Shown here piece after piece: positions 52,766 through 61,080 of a DNA stretch of 64,000 bases. Origin of the DNA: Pedobacter helvus (GTDB lineage: Bacteria > Bacteroidota > Bacteroidia > Sphingobacteriales > Sphingobacteriaceae); NCBI RefSeq assembly GCF_005925325.1, contig NZ_SRMP01000003.1:501210-565209 (forward strand). The letters run 5' to 3'. Numbering within the stretch: position 1 is the stretch's first letter; every line of letters begins with the position of its first letter. The translations under genes were made by a program, and so were the position numbers. The notes under the pieces are model-generated. The model saw nothing but the letters and a program-made list of their open reading frames with translations. It did not search any database and had not been told where the DNA came from.

Positions 52766-54646
52766 TTAATTATTATTGTTAGGTTGTTGATTACTTTGTG
52801 TTTTTCCCGTAAAATCTATTTCTACTTTAAATGGATTTAAGAAGTGGTCTAGCGCATGTGCAACCATTCTTCTTGATAATTGGCTTTCTGCCGTTAATCC
52901 CTTGAAGTTTTGTTGTTTCAAGAAATCGACAACTTGATCTGCACCCACCTCCTTTTGTCCAATAGCTTTGATTGCACCAGCCAAGAAGCTTGCGTTAACC
53001 AAGTTTCCAGAAGGATGTAGTTCAGCAAATGCTGGATAGAAAGACTTCAAGCCGTTCACTAGATCCCATTCGCTAACGGGTAGCTCTGGATAGAACCAAG
53101 TTTGGTTTGCCCACTTGTACGATAAGCCCGTTCCTTTTAAAATTCCCGTAGCTCCAATTTTTTGGATTACCTTGAAAGACGCATCTGTAGGTTTTACATC
53201 GATAAAAGGCATTAAATAGGCATTGCTTTCTAACAAAGCATTTTGCACCGCTCTAATGTTGATATTTGACGGATCGGTATTGCTTAATATTGCTGTTGCC
53301 GCCAAAGCTCCCGCTGCTTGCCCGATTCCTAAAACCACGGGTTGTAAGCGACTTGCACCAGCTACAATATTGGTTACGCTTACACTTTTCTCTGCAACAA
53401 TTAATCCTTCGACGTTTTTTGGTACTAATGCACCTAAGGGGATGTTATAAGACGGTACTTTAATTTTTACGAAATCAATTTGTGGTGCATCTGGGTTTTT
53501 AAGGTGATGATGATCTATCGTATAATCTCCAACAGCAATACCAGTTCTATAAAGTGCTGTTTTTTGGGTATAAGGAGAAGTTACATCATTTAAAGTCAAA
53601 GTTACTTTTCCATCTAAACGACGAGACTCTCTATGGTAAGCAATCATTGGTAGACGATCTGCCGTTGGAAATTCATCATCGGCTATGCCTAGGTTTTTAA
53701 AGCCAAGTTTAGTTTGTAAATGATAGATGAAACGTAAGCTATGCAATTTTGCTTTTTCTAAGGCTGCTTTACGCTCTGTATCATTCATTTCAATGATATT
53801 CATGTAAATATCGTTACCACATTTTGGCCAGTTGATCATGTATTTCCCGTTTGGCAATTTGCCGTAGGTAATCATTTGGCTGCAATCTATTTTAGGTGTA
53901 TTGTCATGAGATGCTGGATCTTGAACATCGCAGCAGCAATCAAATTCACTTGGATCATATCCTACTGGTTTTTTGATGGTCTTGTTCGCATTAGCACCGA
54001 AATCCTTCAAAACAACCACATAAGTTAAATCTTGGATGATGTTATTGGCTTTTTCTGGAGCGAAACTTTCTCCAGTATCATAGCGGCTATCCATACCTAC
54101 ACGATAAGGGACTTTTAGTTTACCCATTACATCACCTAGCTCGGTAGCGTCAATTACAATTTTAGCTTCCACATTTTGTTTTTTGCCTTTATTGTTGATC
54201 TCCGCCTTCCATGTTTTTCCGTTTCTAGCAATATTGGTCAAATTACTTTTGTACCAAACGGTTAGGTTTGGATTTTGAGCCATTGTTTTTAAGGTCTTAT
54301 TGCCAAAAGATGGTTCGAAAAGGGTGTTACTTACCCATCCGGTTTCTACAGCCTTTGGACCACCATAATAATCATAAAGATGTTGTCTAAACTCGCCCCA
54401 CAAACCAGAAGGCATGTTGTGGTTACCATCTATCGCCGAAACTCCCGCAGAGGTAAGCATACCGCCTAACCACTCGGTTTCTTCGACCACCAATACTTTT
54501 ACACCCATTCGTGCAGATTGGATGGCAGCCGTTGTTCCGCTGGCACCGCCTCCAATAATTAATACATCTGTTTTTACTTGCGCCACCGCCTGATAACAAG
54601 TCAGCAAAGCACTAAAAACAAAGATTTTGGTAAATTTTATATTCAT
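52766..54646 (-). CDS. Exported FAD-dependent oxidoreductase (PF12831-type)
   Basis: A 626-residue flavoprotein with a Sec-type signal peptide (CYQAVAQ, no twin Arg). The dinucleotide-binding motif is DVLIIGGGASGTTAAIQSAR; EETEWLGGMLTSAGVS and IDATELGDVMGKL are the family's marks. Residues 237-239 are Cys-Cys-Cys with another Cys at 255. The C-terminal ~120 residues (VIQKIGATGILKGTGLSYKW, FYPELPVSEWDLVN) resemble an S-layer-homology-like helical pair. In PULs these proteins are often called xanthan lyase wrongly; the actual reaction is not known. It may oxidise a sugar to a keto-intermediate for cleavage. Second gene of the operon. Confidence 0.86.
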   Translation of the reverse strand: MNIKFTKIFVFSALLTCYQAVAQVKTDVLIIGGGASGTTAAIQSARMGVKVLVVEETEWLGGMLTSAGVSAIDGNHNMPSGLWGEFRQHLYDYYGGPKAVETGWVSNTLFEPSFGNKTLKTMAQNPNLTVWYKSNLTNIARNGKTWKAEINNKGKKQNVEAKIVIDATELGDVMGKLKVPYRVGMDSRYDTGESFAPEKANNIIQDLTYVVVLKDFGANANKTIKKPVGYDPSEFDCCCDVQDPASHDNTPKIDCSQMITYGKLPNGKYMINWPKCGNDIYMNIIEMNDTERKAALEKAKLHSLRFIYHLQTKLGFKNLGIADDEFPTADRLPMIAYHRESRRLDGKVTLTLNDVTSPYTQKTALYRTGIAVGDYTIDHHHLKNPDAPQIDFVKIKVPSYNIPLGALVPKNVEGLIVAEKSVSVTNIVAGASRLQPVVLGIGQAAGALAATAILSNTDPSNINIRAVQNALLESNAYLMPFIDVKPTDASFKVIQKIGATGILKGTGLSYKWANQTWFYPELPVSEWDLVNGLKSFYPAFAELHPSGNLVNASFLAGAIKAIGQKEVGADQVVDFLKQQNFKGLTAESQLSRRMVAHALDHFLNPFKVEIDFTGKTQSNQQPNNNN

Positions 54647-54652
54647 ATTTGG

Positions 54653-55663
54653 TTATTTGCTTTTCAAAATCAGCGCAGTAATTACTGGTCTCTCTCCCGC
54701 TGCGTCTGAAGGTTTTACAGTATGGGTACCGTTTACGTAAAGCGCTGTAGACCCACCGCCATCTAGATTGATCGCACCAATACAGCCCATATCTTTCATT
54801 GCTTGAGCTAGCTCAGCTAAAGTCAATCCCGTACCGCCGTTGGTATTATTTCCTTCTACCGCGAGTACAATTACTTTGTTATTAGCCGTGTAGCCAATAG
54901 CAGACCTTGCCCTAGAGCTGTTGTTGTCGACGGCAATTAATTCCGCATCATCAGAAATATTGAGGTTACCATTTTTGATTAGCATTGGTGAACCCCCAAT
55001 GGCTGTGGTTACATTCCATATCGCACCACCCGATGGAAAAGTTGCACTTGGTACCGCCTGCGGAGCGCTATTCAGCAAGTTTGGAGATGGGGCGGGATAG
55101 TTATAAAGCGTCCCATTGCCGCTACCTACATGATAAACCCAGGTTACATCTGCAGTATGGTCTGCTTTTAATCCGAAAGCCGCCCTGGTTGGATAATAAG
55201 TGGTATTAGTTCCGTTATATGGCCTACTTAATGATTTGATATTAATAGCGTCAATAGTGCCATTGAACATGCTTAGGCTATAAGATGCATTGGTGCCGAA
55301 GAAACCAGCATTGATGCAAGCAAATTTTTGAGAGATTTCATCGCTATAAAAGTCACTGACTTTTTTATTCGTAGCAGAAGCTATAGGTTTCAACTCAATC
55401 AATTTAGGATCGAATACTACTGCATACATTACCGTAGTTTTGCTATTGATTGGCTTCTTATTTAAATACACCTGAATTCCAGTTGGAAAATCTTTCATTA
55501 AGTGTACAGCTTTCTTCCAATCTGAAGATAGCGCTGTTAAAGCGGCAGAGTCTACAGGCTTAATTTCCTGCTTCGGATGATAATCTCCCGTTTCGGACTT
55601 ATTGCAAGCATACATCGAAGTACTGACTGCAATGATTAAAAATTTAGAAATAAGCTTCTTCAT
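54653..55663 (-). CDS. Phosphodiester glycosidase (NAGPA-like) lipoprotein
   Basis: A 336-residue lipoprotein (lipobox SMYAC, Cys20) of PF09992, the family of mammalian N-acetylglucosamine-1-phosphodiester alpha-N-acetylglucosaminidase. Conserved blocks: FACINAGFFGTNASYSLS, TAIGGSPMLIKNGNL, SRARSAIGYTANNKVIVLAV and GAINLDGGGSTALYVNGTH. In mammals the enzyme removes GlcNAc from a phosphodiester on mannose. In bacteria the family's substrate is mostly unknown; a GlcNAc-1-phosphodiester or another alpha-GlcNAc link is plausible. It is the first gene of the operon, so most strongly transcribed. Confidence 0.88.
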   Translation of the reverse strand: MKKLISKFLIIAVSTSMYACNKSETGDYHPKQEIKPVDSAALTALSSDWKKAVHLMKDFPTGIQVYLNKKPINSKTTVMYAVVFDPKLIELKPIASATNKKVSDFYSDEISQKFACINAGFFGTNASYSLSMFNGTIDAINIKSLSRPYNGTNTTYYPTRAAFGLKADHTADVTWVYHVGSGNGTLYNYPAPSPNLLNSAPQAVPSATFPSGGAIWNVTTAIGGSPMLIKNGNLNISDDAELIAVDNNSSRARSAIGYTANNKVIVLAVEGNNTNGGTGLTLAELAQAMKDMGCIGAINLDGGGSTALYVNGTHTVKPSDAAGERPVITALILKSK

Positions 55664-55695
55664 CAGCTTGTCTGGTTAGTTGTAATGTAAATATA

Positions 55696-55728
55696 GACAC
55701 TTTTTTAAAAAAATTAATAAGTTGTGTC
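55696..55728. promoter_or_regulatory. Inverted repeat in the PUL/ROK divergent control region
   Basis: GACAC (55696-55700) and GTGTC (55724-55728) frame an AT-rich spacer with further partial pairing (TTTTTTAA against TTAATAAG). It lies in the 177-base gap between the first gene of the PUL operon and the divergent ROK regulator, over the region where the PUL promoter should be. A weak -7-like TATATTTA (55695-55688, minus strand) overlaps it. It is a plausible operator for the ROK protein. Confidence 0.35.
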
Positions 55729-55840
55729 AATTTTTTAATTTTTAATTTTTTCAAACAGCTAGTTTATATATAAAATCTATTTGTTTGCTAGGTTAAACGA
55801 GATATTATTTTAATTTTGATTTTTAAAATTTCTTATAAAC

Positions 55841-57055
55841 ATGACCTTTTTTAACGAACTCGGTGACGAAAACATATCAGGGGTAGCCTATAAAAACATT
55901 ACCATTAAGAAAGCCATTGTGGCTTATTTTAGTAAGAATGGCAATTCTACGATCGCAGATTTGTGTGGCGAATTAGGTCTGAGTACGCCAAAAATCAATA
56001 ATGTATTAAATGATTTGATTGCCGAAGGTTTGGTAAAAGACTTTGGAAAATTGCAGTCTAGAGGTGGTAGAAAGCCAAATATCTATGGTTTAGTAATGGA
56101 ATCAGGATACTTTTTAGGGGTAGATGTAAAGAAATCACATATCAATATTGGTTTAACAGACCTACAGAAGAATTTAGTTCATGTTAAATCTAATATCCCA
56201 TACAGTTTAAACAACAACGAAGAGTCTCTAAATCAGCTATGTGAGCTTATTAATAATTTTATAAAAGAAGCTCCGGTTAAGAGAGAAAAAATATTAGGAG
56301 CTGGATTAAATTTATCTGGTAGGATCAACTACTCCACAGGTTATAGTTATAGTTTTTTCCATTTTAATGAGGAACCTTTAAGCCGAGTGATAGAGCGCAA
56401 TATTGGTTTACGTATTTTTCTTGAGAATGATTCAAGAGCAATGGCTTTTGGAGAGTTTTCTGCAGGCGTTGTACACGAAGAAGAAAACGTACTTTTCCTA
56501 AATATGGATTATGGTATGGGCGTAGGGATCATGATCAACAGTCAGCTTTATTATGGTAAATCTGGTTTTGCTGGTGAGTTTGGCCACATTCCATTTTTTA
56601 ACAATGAAATTCTGTGCAGTTGTGGCAAAAAAGGTTGTTTAGAAACTGAGGTTTCTGGCTGGGCTTTAGTTAGAAAGTTTAAAGAGAAATTGGCGGAAGG
56701 ATCGACATCTGTTTTATCTAGCATGTCGGCTGATGAAATTAAGTTGCATCACATTATAGAAGCTGCTATAAACGACGACGTTTTAGCTATAGAATTAGTT
56801 GCCGAGGTTGGAGAGAAGTTAGGGAAAGGTATTGCGGTACTCATTAATATCTTTAACCCCGAAATGGTAATTTTAGGGGGCAGTTTAGCAGAGACCGGGG
56901 AATACATCAGGCTACCTATAAAAAGTGCCTTGAATAAATATTCGCTTAGTTTGGTAAATAACGATACTCAATTAAAGATGTCGAAATTGGGAGAAAAAGC
57001 AGGAGTAGTCGGCGCTTGTTTGTTGGTAAGAAACCGACTACTTGGATTGGTTTAG
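55841..57055 (+). CDS. ROK family transcriptional regulator (NagC/Mlc type)
   Basis: A 404-residue regulator. The N-terminal winged helix-turn-helix (FSKNGNSTIADLCGELGLST, PKINNVLNDLIAEGLVKDFG, KLQSRGGRKPN) is followed by a ROK sugar-binding domain. Zinc site: His249 in GEFGHIPF and Cys259, Cys261, Cys266 in ILCSCGKKGCLETE. The N-terminal phosphate loop reads GVDVKKSHINIG in place of the usual DxGGT, so it is not a kinase. Such regulators sense amino sugars or their phosphates. It lies divergent from the PUL operon and its stop overlaps that of the convergent GH20 gene by 4 bases. Confidence 0.92.
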   Translation: MTFFNELGDENISGVAYKNITIKKAIVAYFSKNGNSTIADLCGELGLSTPKINNVLNDLIAEGLVKDFGKLQSRGGRKPNIYGLVMESGYFLGVDVKKSHINIGLTDLQKNLVHVKSNIPYSLNNNEESLNQLCELINNFIKEAPVKREKILGAGLNLSGRINYSTGYSYSFFHFNEEPLSRVIERNIGLRIFLENDSRAMAFGEFSAGVVHEEENVLFLNMDYGMGVGIMINSQLYYGKSGFAGEFGHIPFFNNEILCSCGKKGCLETEVSGWALVRKFKEKLAEGSTSVLSSMSADEIKLHHIIEAAINDDVLAIELVAEVGEKLGKGIAVLINIFNPEMVILGGSLAETGEYIRLPIKSALNKYSLSLVNNDTQLKMSKLGEKAGVVGACLLVRNRLLGLV

Positions 57056-58902
57056 AGTTTTGCTCTTTTCTTTAATTCAATAATTGGCAGTTTTACTATC
57101 CTACTTTTTTGCGTATTGTCGCGATAGCTTACCATGCTGATATTTTTTGCTCCTTTTGGGATGGCAATGGCCTTTCCTTCATATTTTGGGTAAAATTGAT
57201 CTGGATCGGTATCATCAAAAGCGTAATGCACATCAATATCTGGTACTTCTGTATTGATATCTAAAACAACGTCGCCATTGTTGGCTTTTTTTGCGCTAAC
57301 CATCGGATCGTAAAAGTAATTGCTATACTTTGTGCTATCCAAATCTAACAGAGGCAAATGTGCTTCTACTTTTTTAAGAAAAACGGGCCAGCTCGATTTT
57401 GCAGCACTAGACCATAAATTCTCAGCTAATGTAAATCCTCTAGGCCAAGTCATGAACTGTAGTTTACGCTCATTCGGAACCTGTTCTGTCCATAAACTTC
57501 CTTGTCCACCAATTACGTTTTTAACGTTTATACCTTCTGGCAGCGGATTAAAGTTGTAACTGTTGCTCAATCGGTTTACTGTAAAAGGCGCATTCTCCAA
57601 GAATGGATCTCCTTGATAGAAATCCAGATAGGTTAAGAAAGCTGGCGTTAGAATTACTTTTTGGCCCGCATTGGAAGATTTTATAGCACCTTTTTCATCT
57701 TTCCAGCTCATTTGTACAATGTCCGTATCTAAACCTTTTTCTAACGTTTCGTACCATCCTATTGGCGTTTTTCCTTTGGCTTTAACCATCTTAGCAACAC
57801 GATTAACGAAATAACTCTGTAGCTCATCTACATTTTTAAGCCCTTCGCTGGCTATTCTAGCTTGACAAACTTTGCAGTTGCTCCAGTAATTTCTAGTGAC
57901 TTCGTCGCCACCAATATGGATATATTTAGACGGAAAAATAGCTGCAATCTCGGTAATGATTTGATCGATTTTAGTATAAGTAGAATCGTTGCCTACACAA
58001 ACCACATTGGTTCTTTTGGCGTTCCATGGGTCGCCAGCTAAAACTTGTTGGGGTGTTTTGGTACAAGAAACCTCTGGATACGAAGCCACAAAAGCTAAAC
58101 TATGTCCTGGTAAATCGATCTCTGGTACGATGTCTACGAATCGCTGTTTAGCGTAGTTCACCAGATCTTTAATATCTTCTTGTGAGTAAAAACCACCATA
58201 AGTTGCTGCTTCTCCAGGTTCTGGTGCAGGCATTCCGCTCCAATAGCCAGTTCTCGGCACTCGCCAAGCACCAACACTGGTTAACTTTGGCAGTTGTTTA
58301 ATCTCCACTCTCCAACCTTGATTATCCGTTAAGTGAAGATGTAGCACATTAAACTTATATTTCGCCATTTGGTTGATGTATCTTTTCAGCACATCCTTAT
58401 CAAAAAAATGTCTGCTCACATCTATCATTAAACCTCTCCAAGCAAACTTTGGCTCATCTTTGATACTCACTTCGGGAATGATACTGTTATTTGCATTTAA
58501 GTTCAATCGTATCAACTGCATCAAAGTTTGCCAGCCATAAAACCATCCAGCAGGTTGCGATGCGTTAATCGTAATTTTATTTTTTGCTACCACCAGCTCA
58601 TAACCTTCTTTTGCTAATCCAGGTTGTAAAGAAAAGGAAATTTTGTTTTTTTCAGCAGTGCTAGCACTTCCCTTTGGCTTCGTTTTCAGTACACTAGAAA
58701 GCTGGTCTTTGAAATGATTGATCAGCTCTAAGTGTTCCTTATCCTTTGGTAAGACGATATTCGTTTGTTGATCTAGTTTAAAAGATGACTTGCCAACAAT
58801 TAATTGAGAAGGTTGAGGAATTAAAGCGAGTTTAGTTTCTTCTTGTGCAAAAACTGATGCTGATAGGAAAAGAAGAAAAAGCGTTTTAAATAAAAATTTC
58901 AT
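57052..58902 (-). CDS. Beta-N-acetylhexosaminidase, GH20
   Basis: A 616-residue exported enzyme that removes terminal beta-GlcNAc/GalNAc. From ATG 58902: signal peptide (SASVFAQ), GH20b domain (residues ~25-150), and a catalytic barrel (FAWRGLMIDVSRHFFDKDVL, HLTDNQGWRVEIK, IVPEIDLPGHSLAF). The catalytic pair Asp333-Glu334 sits in YIHIGGDEVTRNYW. Family-specific WYETLEKG and GGQGSLWTEQVPN follow, and a C-terminal beta domain. The longer start at 58938 would overlap the esterase gene and put the signal peptide inside, so I reject it. It is third in a three-gene operon. Confidence 0.94.
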   Translation of the reverse strand: MKFLFKTLFLLFLSASVFAQEETKLALIPQPSQLIVGKSSFKLDQQTNIVLPKDKEHLELINHFKDQLSSVLKTKPKGSASTAEKNKISFSLQPGLAKEGYELVVAKNKITINASQPAGWFYGWQTLMQLIRLNLNANNSIIPEVSIKDEPKFAWRGLMIDVSRHFFDKDVLKRYINQMAKYKFNVLHLHLTDNQGWRVEIKQLPKLTSVGAWRVPRTGYWSGMPAPEPGEAATYGGFYSQEDIKDLVNYAKQRFVDIVPEIDLPGHSLAFVASYPEVSCTKTPQQVLAGDPWNAKRTNVVCVGNDSTYTKIDQIITEIAAIFPSKYIHIGGDEVTRNYWSNCKVCQARIASEGLKNVDELQSYFVNRVAKMVKAKGKTPIGWYETLEKGLDTDIVQMSWKDEKGAIKSSNAGQKVILTPAFLTYLDFYQGDPFLENAPFTVNRLSNSYNFNPLPEGINVKNVIGGQGSLWTEQVPNERKLQFMTWPRGFTLAENLWSSAAKSSWPVFLKKVEAHLPLLDLDSTKYSNYFYDPMVSAKKANNGDVVLDINTEVPDIDVHYAFDDTDPDQFYPKYEGKAIAIPKGAKNISMVSYRDNTQKSRIVKLPIIELKKRAKL

Positions 58903-58906
58903 GATG

Positions 58907-59707
58907 TTATTTTTTGAGATGTTCCGCAAAAAATTCAAAATGTCTCAAGATCGATTTACTCCAATAGCCGCCAGTATGACCTCCAGGTTGTGCAATATAA
59001 GTGGCTTTGATTTTAAGATCATCGCATTTTTGCCTAAACTGCCTACTGGTGATGTATAAATAATCTTCAGTACCGGTATCAAAAATCAAAGCTTTATCTA
59101 ATCCTTGTAATGCTTGCACATTGTTTACCGGCGAATAGTCATCGTAGGCTTTATTTTGATCATCGTAAGCGCCAATTAAATAAGCAATGGTGGTTTTTCT
59201 AAAAGCAGAATAACGAAGGTTCAAAACTCCCGAAGTACTTCCTGCGCCAGCAAATAAATGAGGATATTTTGTCATCATAAACATGGCGCCAAAACCACCC
59301 ATACTTGCACCGGTAATGAATACATTTTTGCTGTCGATCTTGTATTTTTGATTGATTGTTGGCATCAATTCTTCTAAAAAGAATTTTTCGTATTGTAGGC
59401 TGTCTTTATTTGGCGAATTGAGGTACCAACTTTTCTTCAATCCATCAGGGCAAACTACAATAAACTGATGTTGATTGGCTAATTTTTGCAAGTCGGCCAA
59501 TTTACTCCAACTTTTGTAATTGGCATTGTGGCCATGCAAAAGATAAACAACCGGGTATTTTTCTAAATTGTTTTGCTGAGGTTTAAAGACTAAAACCGAA
59601 TCTGTTTGTTTCAGGTTTTTCGGTGAAGGAATGGTTAAAAGATCTTGGGCATGTGTATGAAACGCACCCAAGATCAATATTAAAAAAAGTTGATAATTAA
59701 ATCTCAT
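58907..59707 (-). CDS. Exported alpha/beta-hydrolase esterase (PF00756-type)
   Basis: A 266-residue esterase with signal peptide (GAFHTHAQ). The fold of the S-formylglutathione-hydrolase/feruloyl esterase family is shown by PVVYLLHGHNANYKSWSKL, FIVVCPDG, the nucleophile elbow ITGASMGGFGAMFM, TEDYLYI and the catalytic His in AQPGGHTGGYWSK. Likely target: ester groups on the glycan. It lies 4 bases ahead of the GH20 gene and 2 bases after the unknown gene upstream, so all three are co-transcribed. Confidence 0.9.
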   Translation of the reverse strand: MRFNYQLFLILILGAFHTHAQDLLTIPSPKNLKQTDSVLVFKPQQNNLEKYPVVYLLHGHNANYKSWSKLADLQKLANQHQFIVVCPDGLKKSWYLNSPNKDSLQYEKFFLEELMPTINQKYKIDSKNVFITGASMGGFGAMFMMTKYPHLFAGAGSTSGVLNLRYSAFRKTTIAYLIGAYDDQNKAYDDYSPVNNVQALQGLDKALIFDTGTEDYLYITSRQFRQKCDDLKIKATYIAQPGGHTGGYWSKSILRHFEFFAEHLKK

Positions 59708-59709
59708 GG

Positions 59710-60900
59710 TTATGGATTTAAATCAACAGGAACTAAAATTAACGGTGTTGGTAAACAAGATGCACCTGGAGGTGAATAGGTTAATTTAATGGTTTGCTCC
59801 TCTCCGTTTGCAGCGGGTTTAAATACTTGAATTAATACCGCTTCTGGAGCCGCCTTGGTTACTAATTGATCTTTAGGTAACTGAATAATTCCTTCTTTGA
59901 ATTTACCTTCGCTTACTTTCATAGCAGCCGCCATGCCACTGCACCATTGGTTATCTGCCGAACGAGAATTCCAGGTAATTAAAGCTAATCCTTTACCATC
60001 GGTACTTTTCCATTTTAGCTCTACATCATAGATTACACCATAATTTCCAGCCAATTTCGCTTGATGTCCGGTGGTTCCTTCTCTGCCAATAATCCATGGA
60101 TCGTTAACACCATCAGCAATCACTAGTGAAGACGTTCCGTTTTTAGTGTCGATAACTGTAGTGTTGTTTATGTGATAATTGCTCACGCCGTAAAGACCTC
60201 TGCCTGCACCGCTTTTAGTTTTTGGAGGAAGTACATTCGTAATTCTTTTCAGCGCATCTTTTCCGCTGGTTTTCAAATCGGTTTGTAATACGGTAATTTC
60301 AGCAGGCTGATCTACCAAAAACTCATAAAACCCATGAACAAGTTCATCGTATTTCACCACATATTGCTCTAGTTTTTCATCAATAGGAACAGCATCACCA
60401 GGTTTTACTATACGAACTTCTTCGCTAGGTTGTGCTGCTAAAAACGAAGCTAATCCTTCTTTTCCTAACTTGAAATAATTAGTGCTTGGTGCCTGAGACA
60501 CATACTTTAACATTTTGATACGCATGGGAGCTTTACCCGTATTTTTAATCATTGCGATGATTTTACAGTCAATTTGTTTAGGCTCCTTTACGCCATTTAC
60601 ATTGTATAAATAAAAGCGAACTGCTCCCGGAACAACACTTTCCTTTAAAGCAATAGCCTCTGGAACACGGATATATTCAGGATCGTCAGAAATGATATAC
60701 TGTGGTCCCGGAGTAGGATATTTTTGAAAAGGAATTTGAGCGGTTTTCTCCGTTAAAAAGCCTTCGAGCTTTACGATAGCACCTTGACCAGCCTTTAATA
60801 ATTCTTGATTTTGAGCTTTTGTTAACTGTTGTGCATAGGTGTTTATCCCAAAAATAGATACACCAGCTAGTAAAAAAGCTGTTTTGTTCAGTTTCATCAT
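59710..60900 (-). CDS. Exported protein of unknown function in the GH20 operon
   Basis: A 396-residue protein with a signal peptide (FGINTYAQ) and several beta-rich segments: residues ~50-130 (YIRVPEAIALKESVVPGAVR, FYLYNVNG) and a second half with IDTKNGTSSLVIADGVNDPW, GNYGVIYDVELKWKSTDGKG. No domain I can name with confidence; the strand pattern suggests two beta-sandwich modules, so substrate binding is likely. It is the first gene of the esterase-GH20 operon and is 2 bases from the esterase. A leader of ~110 bases separates it from a terminator. Confidence 0.65.
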   Translation of the reverse strand: MMKLNKTAFLLAGVSIFGINTYAQQLTKAQNQELLKAGQGAIVKLEGFLTEKTAQIPFQKYPTPGPQYIISDDPEYIRVPEAIALKESVVPGAVRFYLYNVNGVKEPKQIDCKIIAMIKNTGKAPMRIKMLKYVSQAPSTNYFKLGKEGLASFLAAQPSEEVRIVKPGDAVPIDEKLEQYVVKYDELVHGFYEFLVDQPAEITVLQTDLKTSGKDALKRITNVLPPKTKSGAGRGLYGVSNYHINNTTVIDTKNGTSSLVIADGVNDPWIIGREGTTGHQAKLAGNYGVIYDVELKWKSTDGKGLALITWNSRSADNQWCSGMAAAMKVSEGKFKEGIIQLPKDQLVTKAAPEAVLIQVFKPAANGEEQTIKLTYSPPGASCLPTPLILVPVDLNP

Positions 60901-61019
60901 TTGATTAGGTTTTCATTTGTTAATAAAGTGAAGATAACTGAATTAATCAATAATTAAAAAAATTTAATAACTAAATATTTATTAAATAAAATTATTACAA
61001 ATTAGATGTGGCAAAAATA

Positions 61020-61043
61020 AAGCCCCGAGTTACCTCGGGGCTT
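61020..61043 (-). terminator. Rho-independent terminator of the DUF4920 gene
   Basis: AAGCCCCGAG (61020-61029) and CTCGGGGCTT (61034-61043) form a 10-bp GC-rich stem with a 4-base loop and A/T flanks. It lies 37 bases beyond the DUF4920 stop on the minus strand and separates it from the GH20 operon. Confidence 0.9.
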
Positions 61044-61080
61044 TTCAATCAATCAATATTAAAAAGGAGAACCTTTCTAA

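Noticed and set aside
52766..54646. Annotation as xanthan lyase
   Set aside because: That name has been attached to this flavoprotein family in databases by error; the sequence has a clear FAD-binding fold and no lyase motif.
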